A program made the position numbers and the translations under genes. A DNA stretch of 64,000 bases, from positions 124,001 through 188,000 of the forward strand of contig NZ_JAABLQ010000001.1 of the NCBI RefSeq assembly GCF_009915765.1, in the 5' to 3' direction. The notes beneath the pieces were generated by a model. It worked only from the letters and a program-made list of their open reading frames with translations. It was not told where the DNA came from and made no database searches. Within the stretch, counting starts at the first letter, position 1, and every line of letters starts with the position of its first letter. Shown piece by piece: positions 24,821-31,995 of this stretch. This DNA is from Pannonibacter sp. XCT-53. Lineage in GTDB: Bacteria; Pseudomonadota; Alphaproteobacteria; Rhizobiales; Stappiaceae.

Positions 24821-26309
24821 GGCGGCGACCTATCTTCTGGGCCTTGATGCCGGCAACACGGTCATCAAGGCCGTGCTGTTCGATCTGGAAGGACGCCAGA
24901 TCGCCATGCACGCGATCGACGGCACCTCGTCGATCCCGGCGCCCGGCCATGCCGAGCGCGATCTGAACGAACTCTGGGCCACGGCCCAGGTCGCGATCCG
25001 CAAGACCATCGAGACGGCGGGGATCGATCCCCGCCGCATCGCCGCCATCGGCTGCGCCGGTCACGGCAACGGGCTCTATCTGGTCGACGCGGCCGGCGCG
25101 CCTGTTGTCGGCATCCAGTCGCTTGACACCCGGGCGGCTAGCCTGTCGGCGAGCCTGTCTGCTGCCAACGGCGATGCGCTGCACCGGCTCTGCCTGCAGA
25201 AGCCCTGGCCGTCGCAGACCCCGGTCCTGCTGGCCTGGATCAGGCAGCACCGGCCGGAGCTCTACGCCCGCGCAGCGACGCTGATGCTGTGCAAGGACTT
25301 CATCAACTTCCGCCTCACGGGGGAGCGCACCAGCGACATTTCCGACATGTCGGGCTGCGGCCTCCTGCGCCTGCCGGAGGCGGCCTACGATCGCGATCTC
25401 CTGGCGCTCTACGGGCTGGACGACGCGGAGGGCCTGCTGCCGCGCCTGGTCGATCCGGCTGCGGTTGCCGGCCGCGTGACGGCGGAAGCTGCCGCGGTCA
25501 CGGGCCTTGCCGAAGGCACGCCCGTGGTGGGTGGCTACTTCGACGTGGTCTCCAGCGCGCTCGGCTCCGGCGTCGTCAATGCCGGCGAGGCATCGATCAT
25601 CGCCGGCACCTGGTCGATCAACCAGGTCTTCTCGGCTGCGCCCGTGGTTGATGACAGTGTCTTCATGGTCACCGCTTTTGGTCCGGGCCGCTTCATCAAC
25701 ATCGAGTCCAGCGCCACTTCGGCCGCCAATCTCGAATGGTACGTGCGCAGCTTCGTCGAACGCGGCCACCACCATGACGATCCCTTTGGCCACTGCAACG
25801 ACCTGATCGCCGCCGTCACGCCGGCGGAAGACGATCCGCTGTTCCTGCCGTTCCTTTATGGCTCCGGCCAGGGGGCAAGCTACCGCGCCGGCTTCTTCGG
25901 CCTTGCCGGCTGGCATGGCGAGGGGCATGTGCTCCGCGCCCTGTTCGAGGGCGTGATGTTCGAGCATCGTCGCCACATCGAGGTGCTGCGCGAGGCCGGC
26001 GTCCGCTTCGGATCCGCCGTCCTCTCGGGCGGTGGCTCGCGCAGTCCCGTCTGGCCGCAGATGTTTGCCGACGGGCTCGGCGTGCCGCTGACCGTGGCCG
26101 AGGCCCGCGAGACCGGGGCCCTTGGCGCGGCCATCGGCGCCGGCGTCGGGGCCGGGGTCTTTGCCACCTACGAGGACGGCGTTGCGGCCATGACCCGGCC
26201 GAAGGCCAGCTTCACGCCCGATCCGGCCATGTCGGCCCATTACGACCGCCGCTATCAGCGGTTCCAGGCGCTGGTCGCAGCCCTGAAACCGTTCTGGACG
26301 GCACCCTGA
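24801..26309 (+). CDS. FGGY-family carbohydrate/polyol kinase
   Basis: A 502-residue cytoplasmic kinase with two actin-like ATPase domains. Phosphate-1 motif LGLDAGNTVIKAVLFD at the N-terminus; PGHAERDLNELW; GCAGHGNGLYLVD; CKDFINFRLTGERTSDIS; adenosine-motif region SGGGSRSPVWPQMFADGLGV with TGALGAAIGAGVGAG following. Closest in pattern to erythritol (EryA), L-xylulose (LyxK) and AI-2 (LsrK) kinases; I cannot separate these by eye. It is the last gene of the operon, overlapping the aldolase gene by 20 bases and followed by a GC-rich stem-loop. Confidence 0.88.
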   Translation: MSTTVAEAATYLLGLDAGNTVIKAVLFDLEGRQIAMHAIDGTSSIPAPGHAERDLNELWATAQVAIRKTIETAGIDPRRIAAIGCAGHGNGLYLVDAAGAPVVGIQSLDTRAASLSASLSAANGDALHRLCLQKPWPSQTPVLLAWIRQHRPELYARAATLMLCKDFINFRLTGERTSDISDMSGCGLLRLPEAAYDRDLLALYGLDDAEGLLPRLVDPAAVAGRVTAEAAAVTGLAEGTPVVGGYFDVVSSALGSGVVNAGEASIIAGTWSINQVFSAAPVVDDSVFMVTAFGPGRFINIESSATSAANLEWYVRSFVERGHHHDDPFGHCNDLIAAVTPAEDDPLFLPFLYGSGQGASYRAGFFGLAGWHGEGHVLRALFEGVMFEHRRHIEVLREAGVRFGSAVLSGGGSRSPVWPQMFADGLGVPLTVAEARETGALGAAIGAGVGAGVFATYEDGVAAMTRPKASFTPDPAMSAHYDRRYQRFQALVAALKPFWTAP

Positions 26310-26320
26310 CCCAGACAGAC

Positions 26321-26344
26321 ATCCCCGGGGCTTTCCCCGGGGAT
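26321..26344 (+). terminator. Stem-loop at the end of the sugar/polyol operon
   Basis: ATCCCCGGGG (26321-26330) pairs with CCCCGGGGAT (26335-26344) over 10 bp around a 4-base loop. It lies 12 bases after the kinase stop. No T run follows. A second GC-rich imperfect hairpin lies at about 26367-26406. Confidence 0.5.
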
Positions 26345-26448
26345 CAACGCCCCGGAGCCTCGCGCCGGACCGGCCCCTGCCCGCACGCCTGCGGGCCGGG
26401 CAGGGCCGCCGTTTGCTCCCTTGGCGGCAACAGACCGGATGGACGATC

Positions 26449-28059
26449 ATGACCCAGGCCGAGGCCCTTGGCGGCTCCTTTGACTACATCATCGTCGGTG
26501 CAGGCACGGCGGGCTGCGTTCTCGCCAACCGTCTCACCGAGGACGGCAAGAGCCGTGTCCTCCTGCTCGAGGCCGGCGGCTCGGACAATTACCACTGGAT
26601 CCACATCCCGGTCGGATACCTCTATTGCATCGGCAACCCGCGCACCGACTGGATGATGCGCACGGCGTCCGAGCCCGGCCTCAACGGCCGCAGCCTCGCC
26701 TATCCGCGCGGCAAGGTTCTGGGCGGCTGCACCTCCGTAAACGGCATGATCTACATGCGCGGCCAGGCGGCCGACTATGACCACTGGCGGCAGCTCGGAA
26801 ATCCCGGCTGGGCCTGGGAGGACGTGCTGCCCTATTTCCTCAAGTCCGAGGACCATCACGCCGGCCGGACCGACCTGCACGGGTCCGGCGGCGAATGGAA
26901 GGTCTCGCGCCAGCGGCTCACCTGGGACATCCTCAAGGCGGTCCAGCAGGGCGCTGCCGAATTCGGCATCCATCCGCGCGAGGATTTCAACGACGGTTCC
27001 AACGAGGGCACCGGCTTCTTCGAGGTCAACCAAACCAAGGGCGTGCGCTGGAACACGGCCAAGGGCTTCCTGCGCCCGGCGCTGAAGCGCAGCACTCTCA
27101 CCCTCATCACCCACGCCGAGGTCGAGCGCCTGCTGCTGGACGGCACCCGCGTCACCGGCCTTCGCTTCCGCCACAAGGGCAGGGCGCATGTCGTGCAGGC
27201 CGGGCGCGAGGTCATCCTCGCGGCTGGCGCCATCAACACGCCCAAGGTGCTGGAACTCTCCGGCATCGGCGATCCGGACGTGCTTCGCCCGCTCGGCATC
27301 CCCGTCACCCATGCCGCCCCCGGCGTCGGCAAGAACCTGCAGGATCATCTGCAGATCCGCACCGTGTTCAAGGTCCATGGCGCGCGCACGCTCAACACGC
27401 TCGCCAACAGCCTCGTCGGCAAGGCCTGGATCGGGCTGCAGTATCTTGCCGCGCGCAGCGGACCGATGAGCATGGCGCCGAGCCAGTTCGGCATGTTCAC
27501 CCGCTCCGATCCGTCGCTGGAAACGCCGGATCTCGAGTATCACGTGCAGCCGCTGTCCACCGACAAGCTCGGCGATCCGCTGCATCCCTTCCCGGCCATC
27601 ACGGTGTCGGTCTGCAACCTCAGGCCCGACAGCGTCGGCACCTGCCATATCGCAACCGCCGACCCGGCCCGCCAGCCCGACATCCGGCTCAACTATCTCT
27701 CCACCGCCAATGACCGGGACGTGGCCGTGCGCTCGATCCGCCAGGCCCGGCAGATCATGTCGGCCAAGGCGCTTGCCCCTTACCGCCCCGAAGAACTGCT
27801 GCCGGGGCCGGGCATCGACAGCGACGACGAGATCCTCTCCGCCGCCGGCAACATCGCCACCACCATCTTCCATCCCGTCGGCACCTGCCGCATGGGCACG
27901 GATCCGGCCGCCGTCGTCGACCCGAAACTGCGCTTCAACGGCCTCTCCGGCCTGCGCATCGTCGACGCCTCGATCATGCCGAAGATCGTCTCTGGCAACA
28001 CCGCCTCCCCGGTCGTCATGATCGCCGAAAAAGCCGCGGACATGATCCGGGGGCGGTGA
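26449..28059 (+). CDS. GMC-family FAD oxidoreductase (choline/alcohol dehydrogenase-like)
   Basis: A 536-residue flavoprotein. The ATG at 26449 is chosen because the FAD motif then begins at residue 10 (YIIVGAGTAGCVLANRL). GMC signatures: YPRGKVLGGCTSVNGMIYMR (signature 1), EVILAAGAINTPKVLELSGI (signature 2), the catalytic pair FHPVGTCRMG and the C-terminal LRIVDASIMPKIVSGNT. It resembles BetA and polyethylene-glycol/alcohol dehydrogenases; no betaine genes are near, so choline is not assured. It is separated from the kinase gene by stem-loops and is probably its own unit. It is the last host gene before the prophage. Confidence 0.88.
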   Translation: MTQAEALGGSFDYIIVGAGTAGCVLANRLTEDGKSRVLLLEAGGSDNYHWIHIPVGYLYCIGNPRTDWMMRTASEPGLNGRSLAYPRGKVLGGCTSVNGMIYMRGQAADYDHWRQLGNPGWAWEDVLPYFLKSEDHHAGRTDLHGSGGEWKVSRQRLTWDILKAVQQGAAEFGIHPREDFNDGSNEGTGFFEVNQTKGVRWNTAKGFLRPALKRSTLTLITHAEVERLLLDGTRVTGLRFRHKGRAHVVQAGREVILAAGAINTPKVLELSGIGDPDVLRPLGIPVTHAAPGVGKNLQDHLQIRTVFKVHGARTLNTLANSLVGKAWIGLQYLAARSGPMSMAPSQFGMFTRSDPSLETPDLEYHVQPLSTDKLGDPLHPFPAITVSVCNLRPDSVGTCHIATADPARQPDIRLNYLSTANDRDVAVRSIRQARQIMSAKALAPYRPEELLPGPGIDSDDEILSAAGNIATTIFHPVGTCRMGTDPAAVVDPKLRFNGLSGLRIVDASIMPKIVSGNTASPVVMIAEKAADMIRGR

Positions 28060-28459
28060 GCTGGGCGGTCTCCGGCGACGTCTTTCGGTCGGCCCTGACG
28101 GTTGCCGCCCCCAATGGTTGCCGCCCCTGACGGTTGCCCTGACTGAAAAGACCTCTCCGGGCGCCCGGAAGGGCGAGGGAGCATCAAGGCTTGGTCTCGC
28201 CCTGCCGCTGCGAACTGGAAGCAGAAACCCACGGCAACCGTCACGGCTGGCGAGGCACTTCCCGTTCGTCCGGTCATCGCAACGAACCCGTGCACTGGTC
28301 CAGTCCGTCCCGCACCTGTCGGGCCATCCACACGGTGACGCCGGGCGACCCATAAGCCTGTCGCTGCGGATGACGCTCCGAAACACGGCAGAGCACCGTC
28401 ACTGTTGTCTGACGGGAGGTCCTGCAGTTTACCGGGATCAGCTGGGAACAACCGGGAAA
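28060..28459. other. Non-coding chromosomal stretch next to the prophage, with a short tandem repeat
   Basis: There is no convincing gene: open frames here lack ribosome sites and recognisable protein. A short tandem repeat of CCCTGACGGTTGCCGCC-like units (about three degenerate copies, 28092-28138) lies just after the GMC gene. The boundary with the prophage is not sharply defined, as only its left side is in the window and no 5-bp target duplication can be checked. Confidence 0.5.
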
Positions 28460-28472
28460 TGACGGTAGCCCT

Positions 28473-28785
28473 TTGAAACTAAATCGAAATGGCGGCAACG
28501 GCGCTCTCGCTTGCACGCGGCATTATTGACGGTCGGTTTTGCATTTGCGGCACCGATCCGTGCGGACTGGCACGGTGGCCATGCCGATGTAGGCTCGCTG
28601 ACAAGAGAAGTTTAAATCGCCTTCAAATGGCGGAAACTCGCCGTTAAACGAACACCCACGCGGCCCTAGAACCGACGTTATAAGGGCGTGGCGGCAATTT
28701 GATGTTTCCGGTCGACGGAAAGTTAAATCAAGGCATTGAAAAAAATAGGAAATTTCCGGTTTTGCGGCATTTTTGAGTTTCCGGT
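28473..28785. promoter_or_regulatory. Candidate phage left end with transposase-binding repeats
   Basis: AT-rich non-coding DNA carrying related repeats: GAAATGGCGGCAAC (28486-28499), CAAATGGCGGAAAC (28624-28637) and GTGGCGGCAATTT (28688-28700), plus three copies of TTTCCGGT (28705, 28753, 28778). Mu ends carry three transposase sites at uneven spacing within about 200 bp, and the phage starts with TG; TG dinucleotides at 28460 and 28474 would suit. The arrangement is suggestive only. No gene is supported between 28460 and 28997. Confidence 0.35.
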
Positions 28786-28997
28786 CAAAGTTCGTGTTCT
28801 CGGACGACAATCACCCAGACCGTCGACGGCAGCGATGACGGCGTGATTAAGCCAACAACGCTCTGAATTTAATGCGGAAAACCCGCATTGTGCGTTCAAG
28901 AAAATCTACTCGCTGCAACCTATGCGCTCGCATCGGTTGGTTTCGCGCGATCTCGCCACTCGTTACCACTTTTTTACCGGTGCTAGTGGGTGCAATC

Positions 28998-29747
28998 ATG
29001 AAATTGTTGGCAGTACTGATCTCGTCGCTCATGCTCTCGACAGCCTATGCTGCCGATACAGATGCCTCGGTTGAAATCAACCGTGCCACAATGAGCGCCG
29101 CGAGATTGACCGGGCTCACCGCTGACCGCGTTCTGTTGACCGCTGACCAGGCGCTCGACACGGCAGCGGTGCTGGTGTCGGCTCTGAAAAATGACCGCCT
29201 GGTGCACGAGGAGCTGCGACGGCTGGCGGCCGGCATACCTGGTGCCCGTGCGATCCTCGTGATCAATGCTGACGGGAAATTGCAATATGACAGCTATCGT
29301 TATCCGGCCGATCCCATCGATCTCTCGGATCGGAGGTACTACCAGCGGGCGCGGCAGCAGGGCGGTTTGATCGTCGATCAGGCGGTTGTCGGACGCACAT
29401 CAAGCGCCGCATTTGTGCCGATCGTCAAACGGATCGGCGACTTGACGTTTGTCGCCGTCACCTCCCCGTATGCGCTTGTCGACACTCAGCGGGATTGCGC
29501 TGATTGCTGGTCGATCGCGCTCAATCTGGATGGAGATGTAATTGCCGCATTTCCGCCTGAGGCCGTCATATCGCCGGAGCTGCGTGCCGTCGCGAGCCAG
29601 GCGACGGCCGCGACAGGCACACGGATCATGCGGTATGGATCATCTGTAATATCGGTCTCCTGGGTCCGTAACGAGCGGCACGGTCTGATTTCCGTGGCCG
29701 TCAAGGGCCTGCCGGACGCTGCATCTGTCGACATCGACGTCAACTAG
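28998..29747 (+). CDS. Secreted stand-alone Cache (PDC-type) sensor-domain protein, prophage cargo
   Basis: A 249-residue protein starting at MKLLAVLIS; a Sec signal peptide or N-terminal anchor (LLAVLISSLMLSTAYAADT) follows. The body resembles the periplasmic double-Cache domain of HWE histidine kinases and GGDEF proteins: a long helix (TADRVLLTADQALDTAAVLV), then GARAILVINADGKLQYDSY, the DLSDRRYYQRARQQGG pocket loop and a second half with CADCWSIALNLDGDVIAAFP. No kinase, GGDEF or methyl-accepting output domain follows. It may bind a small ligand in the periplasm. The 3' 108 bases overlap an opposing gene. The ribosome site is weak. It could be a truncated host sensor, but a clean signal peptide argues for a real product. 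Confidence 0.65.
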   Translation: MKLLAVLISSLMLSTAYAADTDASVEINRATMSAARLTGLTADRVLLTADQALDTAAVLVSALKNDRLVHEELRRLAAGIPGARAILVINADGKLQYDSYRYPADPIDLSDRRYYQRARQQGGLIVDQAVVGRTSSAAFVPIVKRIGDLTFVAVTSPYALVDTQRDCADCWSIALNLDGDVIAAFPPEAVISPELRAVASQATAATGTRIMRYGSSVISVSWVRNERHGLISVAVKGLPDAASVDIDVN

Positions 29748-30023
29748 CAAGCGCTTGGCTGCGGTCAGCCGTTGCCACCCCCACCCCATGTTACCCTCTG
29801 CCCTGATCCACAGGACGGCAGCCGGTTGATCTGTTGAGAGCGCCGCCAATGCAGCCAACTTGCCCATGTCGTCGTCAGACAGCCTGGGCAATGCGATGAC
29901 GATTATGATCGCGGCAGTCGCAACGCCAGATAGGTAAGCGCCAACCAAGGTCAAGAAACGATATTTGTCGCGGCCTTTTCTTAGCTTGCGGGAGATTTCG
30001 GATCTAATCGCGTCGTCAATCAT
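29640..30023 (-). CDS. Small single-span membrane protein, prophage cargo
   Basis: A 127-residue protein with a perfectly spaced GGAGGG before the ATG at 30023. A basic N-terminal segment (SRKLRKGRDKYRF) is followed by one membrane helix (LVGAYLSGVATAAIIIVIAL, about residues 24-43) and a soluble tail. The tail-coding part lies antisense to the end of the Cache-domain gene. Function unknown. It is divergent from the GNAT gene, with the two ribosome sites forming the arms of an inverted repeat. The predicted topology (positive N-terminus inside) would place the tail in the periplasm. Superinfection exclusion is one speculative role. Confidence 0.55.
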   Translation of the reverse strand: MIDDAIRSEISRKLRKGRDKYRFLTLVGAYLSGVATAAIIIVIALPRLSDDDMGKLAALAALSTDQPAAVLWIRAEGNMGWGWQRLTAAKRLLVDVDVDRCSVRQALDGHGNQTVPLVTDPGDRYYR

Positions 30024-30026
30024 GTT

Positions 30027-30066
30027 TAACCCTCCTTCCGTGGCTCGGAAAAGATAAGGAGGGTTA
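30027..30066. promoter_or_regulatory. Inverted repeat made of two divergent ribosome-binding sites
   Basis: TAACCCTCCTT (30027-30037) and AAGGAGGGTTA (30056-30066) are perfect 11-bp complements around an 18-base centre. The right arm is the Shine-Dalgarno site of the GNAT gene, the left arm that of the divergent membrane-protein gene. Any transcript crossing the whole repeat would hide its own ribosome site in a hairpin. As a dyad it could also be an operator. Confidence 0.6.
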
Positions 30067-30072
30067 GATAAA

Positions 30073-30645
30073 ATGTCTATAGTTACGGCGGCTCGCCATG
30101 CATCGATTGTCGATGTTGATGCTGTAGCTGAAATACACACGTCATGCTGGCGTGAGGTTTATTCATTTTTACCAAATTCAATTCATGAAAATCGTTCGCT
30201 TGACTATCGGCGTAGTCAGTGGCTTGCGTTTTTGAGCGCACGGCAGCGCGGCGCTGCGCTGATTGTCCTGGAGCAATCCGGCCGGACGATCGGGTTTGCG
30301 GTCTCAAAACCGAATGCCGACACGGCAATCGATGTGCCTGGTGAATTTCACGCCTGCTACATCCTGCCAGGCTGTCGCGGTGGTGATGCGGGGCCGGTCG
30401 CTATGCGGGCGCTGGCCGAACACCTGCGCGCCGACGGCTGCTGGCCGGCCTGCGTGTGGGCATTTCGCGAGAACCCGTACCGCAGGATCTACCCTGCGCT
30501 GGGCTGTCAGCCAATCGTGTTCCGGGATCGGGTTATTGCAGGGCACGCCGTCCCAGAAATTGGATACAAAGTCCCGGACTACAGCACCCTCATCAATCGC
30601 CTTGAGACGATGATCGCTTCAGCCGCGCTGCGCCGAACTGGATGA
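30073..30645 (+). CDS. GNAT-fold acetyltransferase, prophage cargo
   Basis: A 190-residue protein with AAGGAGGG nine bases before the ATG. The N-terminus (AARHASIVDVDAVAEIHTSCWREVYSFL) and the centre (FHACYILPGCRGGDAGPVAM, then ACVWAFRENPYRRIYPALGC) follow GNAT motifs D, A and B. The pyrophosphate-binding R/Q-x-x-G-x-A loop is degenerate, so acetyl-CoA binding is uncertain. Substrate unknown. It lies between the left end and the repressor gene; its 3' end overlaps that convergent gene by 53 bases. Mu's Mom DNA-modification enzyme also has a GNAT-like fold but is encoded at the other end and looks different. Confidence 0.75.
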   Translation: MSIVTAARHASIVDVDAVAEIHTSCWREVYSFLPNSIHENRSLDYRRSQWLAFLSARQRGAALIVLEQSGRTIGFAVSKPNADTAIDVPGEFHACYILPGCRGGDAGPVAMRALAEHLRADGCWPACVWAFRENPYRRIYPALGCQPIVFRDRVIAGHAVPEIGYKVPDYSTLINRLETMIASAALRRTG

Positions 30646-31042
30646 CGGCTTTGCTCGCCTCATCTCCCGCAACATCGCGGGAGATGAGGTAATCCAGCAT
30701 TTCCAGCGTCTGGTTTGCAACATCTGCGGGCTTAGCGTTGCGGGGCAGCTCATCCGCAAATGTAAATGCTATGTTCCAGACAATTTTCCGGATCTGTTCC
30801 AGCGGTATTTTGCTACCGACAACTTGGGCCTTGGCGGTTTTGTCGTCTTCGCCAGTAGCTAGCCAGTGCAAAGACACGCCAGTAACGCGTGCGACATCAA
30901 CCAACGTTGACACTCGCATCTCTGTTTGACCTGAGGCGTAATTGTAGATCGTGGTGCGTTTGATGCCAGCCGCTTCCGCCAGCGCGTCCAACCCACCGAT
31001 CTTGTCTGCCGCCTGTCGCAGCCGGTCGCCTACGGTTTCCAT
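30593..31042 (-). CDS. Phage repressor, XRE-type helix-turn-helix (c analogue)
   Basis: A 149-residue DNA-binding protein; start at METVGDRLR (31042), with in-frame ATGs at 31048 and further upstream as alternatives. The N-terminal helix-turn-helix (residues about 15-60) reads LDALAEAAGIKRTTIYNYASG, then VSTLVDVARVTGVSLHWLATG. The C-terminal half is helical, with no LexA-type peptidase residues visible, so it is not an SOS-cleaved CI. It is divergent from ner across a repeat-rich control region, the place of the c repressor in Mu-like phages. It probably maintains lysogeny by blocking the early promoter. Confidence 0.8.
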   Translation of the reverse strand: METVGDRLRQAADKIGGLDALAEAAGIKRTTIYNYASGQTEMRVSTLVDVARVTGVSLHWLATGEDDKTAKAQVVGSKIPLEQIRKIVWNIAFTFADELPRNAKPADVANQTLEMLDYLISRDVAGDEASKAVIQFGAARLKRSSSQGD

Positions 31043-31048
31043 TATCAT

Positions 31049-31116
31049 TCCAAAAAATAGGACTGATCCAAAAATTGGACTTGCCACTGTCCAATTTGCG
31101 GGACATTATCCAAATT
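31049..31116. promoter_or_regulatory. Repressor/Ner control region: early promoter and TCCAA operators
   Basis: TCCAA occurs at 31049, 31067, 31090 and 31109 (spacing 18, 23 and 19 bp). The copy at 31067 forms a dyad with TTGGA at 31075 (TCCAA-AAA-TTGGA). A rightward promoter overlaps these: TTGCCA (31081-31086), 17-bp spacer, CATTAT (31104-31109). It drives ner and the early genes; the leftward repressor promoter must overlap too. The repeats are likely binding sites for the repressor, Ner or both. Confidence 0.6.
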
Positions 31117-31160
31117 ATCGAACCGCAAATGTGGGTCGATAATCTACACCATAGTTCAGA

Positions 31161-31187
31161 AAACGCCCCGTTGCAGCGGGGCGCTTT
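31161..31187 (+). terminator. Terminator-like hairpin in the early leader
   Basis: CGCCCCG (31164-31170) pairs with CGGGGCG (31177-31183), extended by AAA/TTT around a single-base bulge. It lies in the transcribed leader between the early promoter and ner (start 31202). It may attenuate early transcription. Confidence 0.45.
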
Positions 31188-31201
31188 CCAGTGAGGTCAA
31201 C

Positions 31202-31489
31202 ATGAAGCAGCCCCGCAAGTGGGACCGCCATTCGATCAAGGCGGAGTTGCATCGTCAGGGCATGACGATCGCAGCTCTCGAGCGTCTCAATGAGGCCGCG
31301 CCCGGATCCTTCGGTCACGTCTGGAACCGCACAGTCCGTCGGGCCGAACAGGCCATTGCCGAGTACCTCAATGTCGAGGTGTCGGAGCTTTGGCCGGATC
31401 GTTACCCGGTGCGCTCGTCTCGCATCCTGTCGGCTGTCAACGAGGCGAGACTGGCTCGCCGCGAGGGCCAGGCGCGAGACGCAGCCTGA
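31202..31489 (+). CDS. ner: Ner-like early regulator (Nlp family)
   Basis: A 95-residue DNA-binding protein with GAGG before the ATG. The pattern W-D-R-H-S-I-K-A-E-L, GMTIAALERLNEAAPGS and AIAEYLNVEVSELWPDRY matches the Ner/Nlp (winged-helix sugar-fermentation-stimulation) domain, including the invariant W-P-x-R-Y end. In Mu, Ner lowers transcription from both the early and the repressor promoters early in lytic growth. It is the first gene of the rightward early operon, opposite the repressor, as in Mu. Confidence 0.88.
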   Translation: MKQPRKWDRHSIKAELHRQGMTIAALERLNEAAPGSFGHVWNRTVRRAEQAIAEYLNVEVSELWPDRYPVRSSRILSAVNEARLARREGQARDAA

Positions 31490-31608
31490 GTGTCGGGTCC
31501 GGGGCGCTCTGGCCTTTAGCGTCCGCGATGAGCGGCAGATGACGGGATCATCCGGCCGTCGTCCCAGCCCCGACGTGATGACTAAATCGCAAAAGTGTGA
31601 GTCTCACA

Positions 31609-31995
31609 ATGACCAATCCGATCGCCGAAATCGACAGGCTGCTCAGCCATTCGTGGCAGGCCGAGCAGGATCTGCGCGGTATCACGGCCGCCTGTTTTGC
31701 CGCGACCAGTGAGCTGTTCCCGCTCCTGTCTATCCGCGACATCATCGCTCCGCCGCATGAGTGGTTCGACGCCGCGCTCGCTCGTCAGATCGCCTATCAC
31801 ATGATGGTTCGTCAGTTTTACGTCCCGAAACGCCGGCTGTGCGACGAATTCGCCCGCACCCGCGAGGCTGTCAACCGCGGCCTGCGCGTGGTTGACGAGC
31901 GGCTCGCAGAGCCTGCTTTCGCGGCTGGCTATCACGGCGCGGCTGATCGAGCCCGGGCGCTAGTCCTGACTGATCGCATCGAGAGGGCTGCATAA
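31609..31995 (+). CDS. DnaA domain IV-like DNA-binding protein
   Basis: A 128-residue protein; the ATG at 31609 is preferred over an in-frame GTG 12 bases earlier. The C-terminal half (ALARQIAYHMMVRQFYVPKR, RLCDEFARTREAVNRGLRVV) resembles the DnaA C-terminal helix-turn-helix, in which ARxIAxYL and RDHxTV segments contact DnaA boxes; the RDHT motif is replaced by RTREAV. There is no ATPase domain. The stop overlaps the ParB-like gene start (TAATG). It may bind phage DNA to aid or control replication. The family assignment is tentative. Confidence 0.5.
   Translation: MTNPIAEIDRLLSHSWQAEQDLRGITAACFAATSELFPLLSIRDIIAPPHEWFDAALARQIAYHMMVRQFYVPKRRLCDEFARTREAVNRGLRVVDERLAEPAFAAGYHGAADRARALVLTDRIERAA

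Noticed and set aside
28523..28810. A 95-codon minus-strand frame at the prophage left end
   Set aside because: No ribosome site, no family resemblance, and it lies over the repeats proposed as the phage end; more likely non-coding.
30073..30645. GNAT gene as a Mom-type DNA-modification enzyme
   Set aside because: Mu mom lies at the right end under late control; this gene is at the left end and its motifs are those of ordinary acetyltransferases with a degenerate loop.
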